NCBI RefSeq assembly: GCF_020520425.1
Contig: NC_079488.1
Span: forward strand, 8,781,747-8,845,746
Reading direction: 5' to 3'
DNA: 64,000 bases
Source: Spinacia oleracea
Taxonomy: Eukaryota; Streptophyta; Magnoliopsida; Caryophyllales; Amaranthaceae
Shown here: one piece after another, positions 13,101-22,100 of the stretch
How positions within the stretch are numbered: position 1 is the first letter of the stretch
How the letters are laid out: each line of letters begins with the position of its first letter
Notes under the pieces: model-generated
Told to the model about the DNA's origin: nothing
Seen by the model: only the letters and a program-made list of their open reading frames with translations
The model's database searches: none
Made by a program: the position numbers and the translations under genes

Positions 13101-16100
13101 ATGTCTCACAACAAATCCTAGGAACTTTCCAGAGGTTACGTCGAATGCACACTTCAAGGGATTCATCTTCAATTGATACCTACTTCTCGAATACCTCACG
13201 GAGATGAAGCAAATGATCGTTCCTCTTCTATGATTTGACGACAAGATCATCGACATAACATTCAACGGTCTTATGCATCATATCCTCGAAAATTTTCTGC
13301 ATTGCTCTTTGATAAGTTACGCCTGCATTTTTCAAACCAAACGGCATCACCTTGTAGCAAAAGATACCATTTGGTGTACGGAACGCCGTTGCTTTTTGAT
13401 CTTCGGGCGCCATGAGGATCTGATTATATCCCGCCGTACAATCCATGAAGGATAATGCTTCATGTCCGGTCGTTGCATCAATCATTATCTCGGTGACAGG
13501 CAAAGGAAAATCATCCTTAGGACACGCTTCATTCAGATTTCTGAAATCTACACAAACACGCAACTGGCCATTTTTCTTCCTCACAGGGACAATGTTTGCA
13601 ATCCAAGTAGGATACTTTACTTCACGAGTGAAGCCAGCGTCGATGAATTTGTTGACTTCCGCTTCAATTTCCGGAATTAGTTCAGGTCGAAAGCGTCTTT
13701 GAGGTTGCTTCTTTGCTGAGACTCCTTTCCTTACTGCTAGATGATGGACCGCTACTTTGGGATCAAGACCCGACATTTCCCTGTAACTCCAGGCGAACAC
13801 ATCTCTATACTCGGTGAGTAGTTCGAAGTATCCCTTCTCTTCTTCCTGACTCAGCAGAGCACTAACATAGATCGGACGCGGATCATCTGGGGTGCCGAGA
13901 TTCAACTCCTTTAGGTCATCAATTGTGGTCTCAACTCCATCATCAAGAGTTTTTGGTGCTTCTGTTGTTTCCATCTCCTCCTCCAAATCTACATCCTCAT
14001 AAGCGGTGATATGATAGGAGGTGGCCGCCATATCTTCTACGGCATCACATTTCTGGCTTGTGGGGCTCTTTTGATTGGTAAGAACCATGGTGTGGCCTTT
14101 TACACGGAGAGAATCCCCTGTCTTCACTTCCAGTACCGCCAAGCGTTTCATTCGAGAAGGTACGTTGCTTCTGACATCGTTTTCCAGCTCGAATTTATCT
14201 TTCGTTTTTTATGCAGTGTTTTTTAGCCTCCATTGTGGCTTGAGTGAAACGTCCCTCTTCCCGAGACGATTGAAGACTTCCTTCTTAGGCTTATGTGACT
14301 GACAGTTGGTGGGTTTGCCAGTGATTTTTCCCAATCTTGTGAAGACATCCTTTGTATTCGGGCTTTTATGTGCTTTCCCGGACTGATCTCCCAATCTATC
14401 AAAGACTCGACTTGGTGTTGGAGAGTTTACCGGACCATCGAGCCTATCAAAGACGGAGGACCGTGCTTTAGCTGAAGACAGATGTATCCTATCAAAAACT
14501 GATTCCTTCTGGACTGGCTCAAAACTCTCATCCACACTTTCTTCAATTTCCTGAACTCCAATGTATTGTGATGCTTGCATTGACCTCCGTCGTCCTGAGA
14601 TGACGATTGGTTTAGACTCCTTGAATCCCAAACCAACCTTTTTCACCCAAACACGTTCACCTTGTTGCTGAAGTTTTTGCTGAGTTTTATTGAGGCCGTA
14701 CGACTTATCTTCAACGAGCTTTCCCATGGGTTCTGGGTTAGAGAAATCATAACCAGAATTCTCCATTAACTTGTATGCAACTGGATCAAAGCCATCTTTC
14801 CTTGAGCTAGGTGTTTCTGGTGACTTCGTGGAGTTTGGAGTAGGAGAAGTCAATATCTTCGGGTCACTGATCTTATGGACCGGTAATGTCATGCTTTTAT
14901 CAAATTCTTGCGGCATGTCCTTGACCTTCTTTGAAGTTGTTTCTGCTCCACAATTCACAAACGGAGACTGACCTTCTTTGCGACGCGACATGGGAATGTA
15001 ACGTAGCACTGGAACTGCTGATCTAGGATTTTCTTCAACTCTTTGCGAAGGAATCTCCTTGGTTTTCTTCTCATCAATTGTTTCATGTGACGGCTCCAGA
15101 GCATTCGTTGAAGTCTTCTCTTCTACCGTTGATTGCAACTTCTTCGGCATGACTTTTCCAGTCGATGCGATTTCCGTGGGCATTACTTCAACAGGCTCTG
15201 CCTGGCTGGCATAGAATTTCGCATCGGCAAAATGAGACTCTGCTTCAGAGAATGGCTTCACGTCCGCATTCACCTTTCTTTCACCATTTCTGTAATATTT
15301 GAAGCATAAATGCAAGGTTGAGGCTACTACTCCATTTTCGTGCATCCAAGGTCGGCCTAGCAATAGACGATATGAAGTGTTCGAATCAATGACATGAAAA
15401 ATTGTTGTTGCAGTCATCTCCCCGATAGTCAGATCAACTCTTATCATACCGATGGCTCGTTGTCCTCCTAGATTGAATCCTTGAATCATCAACCGACTTT
15501 CGGTCAACTCACTTTCGGTGATTCCCAACTTCGTCATGGTGGACTTCGGCATTATGTTCACTGCGGAACCTCCGTCTACTAAGATGCGATTGATCTTTTT
15601 CTTGCGAATGTATCCACACACAAAGAGAGGTCTGTTGTGAGGCTTTGAACCCAACATAAGGTCTTCGTCAGTGAATGCTAAGGCCGCGCTGCATGCAGCA
15701 CAACGCTCATGGTGGTTTTCGTAGATTCCTTGCTCAATATTTTCCTTCGACGTATATTGCGTAGGATTTTCTATGGCACGTGCAAGGGCGAACCTCATTT
15801 CTTCGGGAAGGGATAAAGCTTGGCGCCAACCCATGCGAGAAGGGACTGTACCTAACAACGCCAGGATCTTTGCATCTCTTTCAGGGTCTCTCTCATGGTT
15901 TAGCCCTTCAGAGACTTGGTTCTCTTCCTTTTTTTCTTCTTCCGCCACGCTACAGGTTACTGTGTTGACAGAAACTTCGCCAAAGTATTCCTGCGGAAAG
16001 AAGTCATTTAATGTGATATACTTTCGTACCTCCTTTGTGGGCGAACTGTTGCGAGGGGAGCTCCTCTTCTTCACGAGACCTTTATTTCTTGCTACACTCG

Positions 16101-19100
16101 AACTTTTGGATTTGATACTTCTCTGGTGTTGCTTTTGACGAAGAGGAGGTTGTGCTTCTAGTTTCGTTTGCTTTCTCTTCTTCCTCCTTGTCACTAATGT
16201 CCATCCCTCTTCATCTTCTTTGCGAGGTAGAGGGGTGGACGCAAAATTCTTGACGGGATCCATTATCAAAATGGGATCCAAACTTCCGAACTGGATGGCT
16301 GAAGCATGATGGGACTCAGCCGTCCCATCTAGATCTAGCACGATCCTTCCTTCAGTTGCAAGTTGCATGATTCTCTCCTTGAGAGTGATGCACTTTTCGA
16401 TAGGATGGCTCACTATTCGATGATAAGGGCAAAAGTTTGGGTCGGATGTCCTTCCCATTTGATCAGGGCGCTTAGACTCAGGCAAGCTTATGACCTTCTT
16501 CTCCAACAAATCGCCCAACATGCCGGCCAAGTCTGAATCCGGAAATGGATACTTCTTTGCTTGGAGTTCTTTAAGAGTTGGCTTATCTCTCCGAGCATCC
16601 TTTGAAAATGACCCTTTCTTCTGTTCAGTTTTAGGCTTCGCCGAGATTTTTACAGGGCAGAGCTAGTGGCAACGGCAAATGACTCCTTGGTTGAATCTTT
16701 CACGTATTTCTCGGGCTTCTTGAAGTCCTTCTTTTCCTTCTTGAAACTTGAACTTCCTCCACGATTATTGGTCATACTGATCTCCATGTCATGAGCACGG
16801 GTAGCCAAATCTTGAAAGGATCTTGGTTTTATGCCCTGCAAAATGTACAACAAATCCCAGTTCATACCTTGAATACACATTGCAATAGCCGAAGTTTCCG
16901 TCAGACGATCTTTGCATTCCAGGCTTAACGTGCGCCATCGATTGATGTAATCTACGACTGGCTCGTTTTCCCATTGTGTCGTCTTTATCGATTCAATCAT
17001 GCTGACGACACGTCTTGTACTGTAGAACCTGGCCTTGAATTCTTCCTCCATTTCTGCCCAACTGTCGATGGCTTTTGCAGGAAGGTCCGTGTACCAGTCG
17101 AATGCTGTGTCCTTTAGAGAATGGACGAACTGTTTGACGAGTAGATCTCCCGACGTGCCAGCATTGTTGCACGTTTCGATAAAGTGGGCTACATGCTGCT
17201 TGGGGTTCCCTTTTCCATCAAACTGCTGGAACTTCGGAGGTTGATAACCGACGGGCATCCTCAAGTAATCAATCCTCTTCGTGTACGGCTTTTCATATAG
17301 ATGACTGGGGCCGGAATCTCCAGTGATGTGGTTCTTCACCGCATTCGTTACCATATCCTGGATCTTTTTCATGGTGAATGCGTCGTCAGGTTTTTCACCC
17401 TTTTTCGTAGATTTTGAAGCCGTACTCCCTTCAGAGTCGCCGTTTTCTTCGTCCGTGCTATCTTCCTGTTTATTGAGCTTTTTGGTCAAGGAGGAAATCT
17501 TCTCATTCTGCTTCTCGATTTTCTCGTCCTTCTCTTTGCCATCCTTCATGAGCTTCATGATCATGCTCTTCATTTCGGCGAGCTGCTCTTCAACGGTCTT
17601 TGATTCAATCGTCATCACCTCCGCAATGTCGGTTTGTAGGGACTGGGCCGATTCTTCACAATCTGACACTTTGAGGGGTGACGTTGGAGAAGACCCGGTA
17701 CTACTCTTTGCATCACTTTCTACATAGAAAGGCTCGAACAAAGGACTGGTGTGGATGACCAACCTGTCAGGCTTTTGGTGAGGACGCATATCTTCTTCAC
17801 CGGGCATAAGGAATCGTGCACCTTCAGCAGGAAAGGACCCGAAAACAGGGATGTTGCGGGACTTGCGGTAATACGGATTCGGGGACACGTCGGAGGAGGC
17901 ACGGACATGGCTCTTTCTCCTTGTTTTGGTGGTGATAGGCGCCGAACGCAGACTTGAAGCAGCCTCATTCAGATCAGCGTTCTTCATTCCTCTGGTGCGT
18001 ATACCCGCGTCACGCCCTTTCATCATCTCAGCCAATTCCGCCGCCCTTTGTTTCACAATAGCGGTCTTTTCGGCATCGGACATGGAAACGGTTTGTTGAG
18101 CAGCCATCTTTGTTGGTAGATTGATTTTTTTTGTAGAGAAGGAGATGAGTGGTAGAGTTGTCCCACCGAGCGTGACAAATTTGTAAACACAAATTTACGA
18201 GTCTGCAAAAATAACGAACTCACAAAATAAGTGAACAAAATATTTTATATTGATTTTTGTATTTGGGTACAATCTCTAATGTTTATCCACTGATTCGATC
18301 TCTACAACAGCAAGAACTTGTTTTGTCGGACGTCTTGAGCGAGGGCCACCGGGCTTAATCTCTTTCAATGACGTAGTATGGAGGTAGAACGGCGTTTGTG
18401 CTTGATGTTCTTCTTCCACCGAGATTTGATGTCGACTTGTATGCTTGGAAACAGTCTTAGGGTTTTATGGAGAGTAGTGTGTTTTCTGAATATTACGTTG
18501 ACTTGAAGAGAACTTTTTTATATCCTCTTCTTAGGTTTAGGGTTTTTCTTTTGATAAATGGGCCTCTTTTCTTTAACCCAATTAACTAACTCATTTCTAT
18601 TAAATGAACGTCATTTGACTCAAAATGGGCTTATTTGATTTATGACCCAAATTACACAATTTATCCGACATTTAAATAATAGAAGTCAACATTTGACTTT
18701 TCCGGGACCAAAATTGATGACATGACATTTATCAAATTTTTAATGCCTACAAATACACCATTACCAAGTGAGATCACATATTCTGATGTGCTCGTCATGT
18801 CATCTATAAATTTATAGTTCCAGTCCAACCACTTTCTGAGTGTCTGGATATCCACTTAGCTCCGAGTTTTTAATGGGTTTATATCGTACATTTGTACACC
18901 CTTTGTTCCCTTAATCTTTCTCTTTTGCTTTCTGAAGATGAATTTTTATTGTTAACTTCTCTTAGAATCTATAAATTGAAATTTAATAAAAAGTGTATTG
19001 GCTGTTTCGAATTAAAAGGTAACTTTAATAATATGTGCAGCGGAGGGATTAGTTCATAGTTTGAGGTTTCTTTTTAGATAACCAATAATTCTTTTCACCG

Positions 19101-22100
19101 CTTGCAGGACCTAGATAACATGCTTACACCATACGTCTTATCTGGTCTTTTAGCCAAATTATGCTTTTTTATTGCTTTATATTATCCCCTTCTGAATCGT
19201 ACTACTCTACCGTCTTGACTGTTATTCTGAAATTTCGAATAACATTGATTAGCGAAATGTCCAAACAGTAGTAGTCTAATGTCTAAGCTCTCTATATTTC
19301 ATTTGTTATTCCTTACTGTTGTAGAGTCTTGCCAACTAAAGAAAACTTCCGCGAACTTCAGTCTAATCCCAAATTTTGAAATGTAGGGAGCTTTTGTAAT
19401 TTCAGGTATTTGCACAATTGCACTATATGAAACTGTTCTTGTATCCCATATCGTGGTAGAACTCAATGCCACTTTTGAAATTCCACTAAGTAATAGTCAA
19501 ACATCTACTTTACCTCCTAAAACCACCTACAAAAATGATTGAGAAGATAGATGAAGGCATGCGAATCATGCAATATTACTAGGAAGTTGGAACTAGACTC
19601 AAATGACTCATGCTTCAATTTCTAATTTCCATCATCCAAACATGGAGCATATCAAGAGGAAGAAGATAAAGTCGTTAGTGACAGAAAGTCCTTGGCTTTT
19701 ATTGACTACTTAATGCTTGGCCTTGGAAATGTGAGGCATTCCTTATCTACAATATCATATAGGCAGGGGCATCACTACTCACTAGAACAGTTTGGGATCA
19801 AAAATATGTTCAGTAGCTTCCCCCAGTTTGTAACAAACATGAAATGCACTGATCTGTTCCTTAAACCTTCCACAGGCTGTGATATTTGTCCAATTGTCAA
19901 TGCAACCCCTGCCAGTGATTGTGGCTTTTGTCTACATCTGCTTCCTCTATAGTTGTCGAATTGCATGAGTACGCTGCAAAAGGCTCTGATTTTTCCTATT
20001 TAGAGTTTCTAGCGTAGGCATCCATATGTTAACCCAAGGATCTAGATTCTATAATACGCTATTGATTGATTCGGCGGATAATAAGCATGTTATCAACTTG
20101 CAAAAATCACCAGAAAAATGTCCTTGTCCAATTTCCAGTTTCATATGGAAATAGAAATTCCTGAACAAAGTTAAGGGCATCCCGCAAACTGTCCGCTTGG
20201 AGAGGCGCAGTAGCCAATACCTCTGGTAGATTTCAGATTGGCATTAGAAAAAAAGAGAGAAGCGTCCTGGATTTGTTTTGTGTTTAGAGAACTTCAAATC
20301 ATATTTTCTGCATAGCTAGATATCGTTTTGGGAATTTGGGGTTCAGTGGGTGCATTCATTTTCTGCTTTATCGCATATGTGGATTAAGAATGTTCAGTTT
20401 GGAAGATTTCATAACTTATTTGTGGGGCTCCGTGTAATTGGGTATCCTTTAGTGCTTTAGACTGTATAATTGGAGAGAAATGCCAGAAATGCTGTAATAT
20501 AAGCAATAGTTCTGAAGCTCATTAGGACAATTTGTATACCTTCCATCATTTTACTGTTGTTTATTATTCCTGGAATACTGCTTAATCTGTGAAGTGCCGT
20601 TGCACACTATTTGTGGGACTCTTTGGAGGCTTGTCCTCTCTGGATACATTCTGGTTCTCTACTAAAATAGAAAATTTTAAAGGTTTCGTCATATTTGAGG
20701 GCTTTCTGATTTTCTTTGATGTTGCCTCTTGTCACACTCATACATGCCACAATCGTTGAGCATGGGCCTTTTTTACTTCAGGTCTATGTTATTTACTTAT
20801 TTGTCAATATTGATTCTTTTCAAGGTTCTGTAATTTTGAAATGATTTCTCAGTTCTGTTCTTGCATCTGAGTTTTCAATGTTATGTGGTTTATAATTGAC
20901 GCTTATTGAAAAATCACCCTTTTGGTAGAGTTTAACTGGTACTAGGTTTTTGTTCTCTGTGCTTTTATTTTGACAGTGAAGCTGTATTGTGAATTTCAGG
21001 TGCTCATTTGCTCTGCTATCCTGGGGCCTTCAATATGACTACTGGTCCGTTACACTGGGAGCTACTGCAGAGAGCTAGGTAAGAGGTTCAATGCTTTCAG
21101 TAGAATCAATTTTCTCTGTTTTTTTTTTTATGCAAAGGATCGATTTTCTCAACCTTCCTAAACGACCAGAATCATCCAGTAGTGGGACTCACTTAGGGTA
21201 CCATCTTGATTTTAATTGAAATAAGAATTGAGGTTTCAGCTTTGGTACTTCCTAGCTCGACTTATTTTCTGAGTGCTACCTCTTTTTGACATAATTTATG
21301 GCCTGTTTGGTATCACTGTCAGTTTTTGGTTTTTTAGTTTTGTAAGTCATATGATTTAGATTGAATCATGAACTGAAAATAGTCATACCTATAGTAATCA
21401 TGTTGATTTTGAAAACGGACAACAAAAAACTGAAAACTACTTTTTGTGCTTTTCATATTTTGGTTTTTAGTTTTGTGAAAAACAGAAAACTAAAACAACA
21501 AACTATGCCGAATTTAGATTTGCAGCTGCTACAGCGTGTAAAGCTCAACTCTATCGCTTCTCGTTCCTAGGGCTTGTCCACTCAATAAAATGATGTTGTC
21601 CTGCTGAATAACAGGACTCGTTTTTACAAGGATATGTTAGCTATAGGCATGGTGCATTTTTCTGTTAATTCATGGCAGTACTTCTCGTTCCCTTGTAGGA
21701 TGTAAAGAATTGGCAGATAAGGGGAGAATGACAAAACCAATATTTATACAACAATTTGTTTGATGTGTCTGGTCTAGAGATATTGTCCGTGCATTCATAA
21801 TACTATTACACCTCAGAACTGGAAATAATGTTGCGGGGTAGGTGTTGAAGTTGACTGATTAGTTGGGGTCTGGCGGTGATTTGAATAGATATTCCTTCTA
21901 CAATTTGCTTCTCTATGTCCACCCCTGCTCCCACCCCCAAAAAATAGGAAATTAAAATTGAGGGATTAGAATGGAGTGTCACGGTGCAAGTCGAATGAGT
22001 CATCTGACAGGAGAAGCTTCTGGAGGAGCACTCTTTGAATTTAGATCCTAGTGGTCCTACTCTTTAAAGTTGTCAAAGTATCCCCTAAAATGTTCCCCTA

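Larger units (their letters stand above)
11178..18831 (-). mobile_element. Ty3/gypsy retrotransposon of the Tat type, integrase deleted
   Basis: 7654 bp on the - strand in omega-amidase intron 5, with LTRs of 665 bp (left) and 650 bp (right), about 98% alike by eye apart from a 15-bp indel. Reading from right to left it carries gag, protease, reverse transcriptase, RNase H and a second RNase H. That dual RNase H arrangement is known from the Tat lineage (Ogre/Retand/Tat). Immediately after the second RNase H the sequence runs into the 3' LTR, so integrase and the 3' untranslated region are missing. The bases next to the two LTRs (AATAC and CTTTC) do not match, so no target duplication remains. 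Stops and frameshifts break the frame in at least four places. Confidence 0.92.

Noticed and set aside
12985-17957. + strand frames across the gypsy element
   Set aside because: Antisense shadows of gag, protease and RT.
11173-18836. Target-site duplication for the gypsy element
   Set aside because: AATAC on the left and CTTTC on the right do not match, even after shifting the boundaries by one or two bases.
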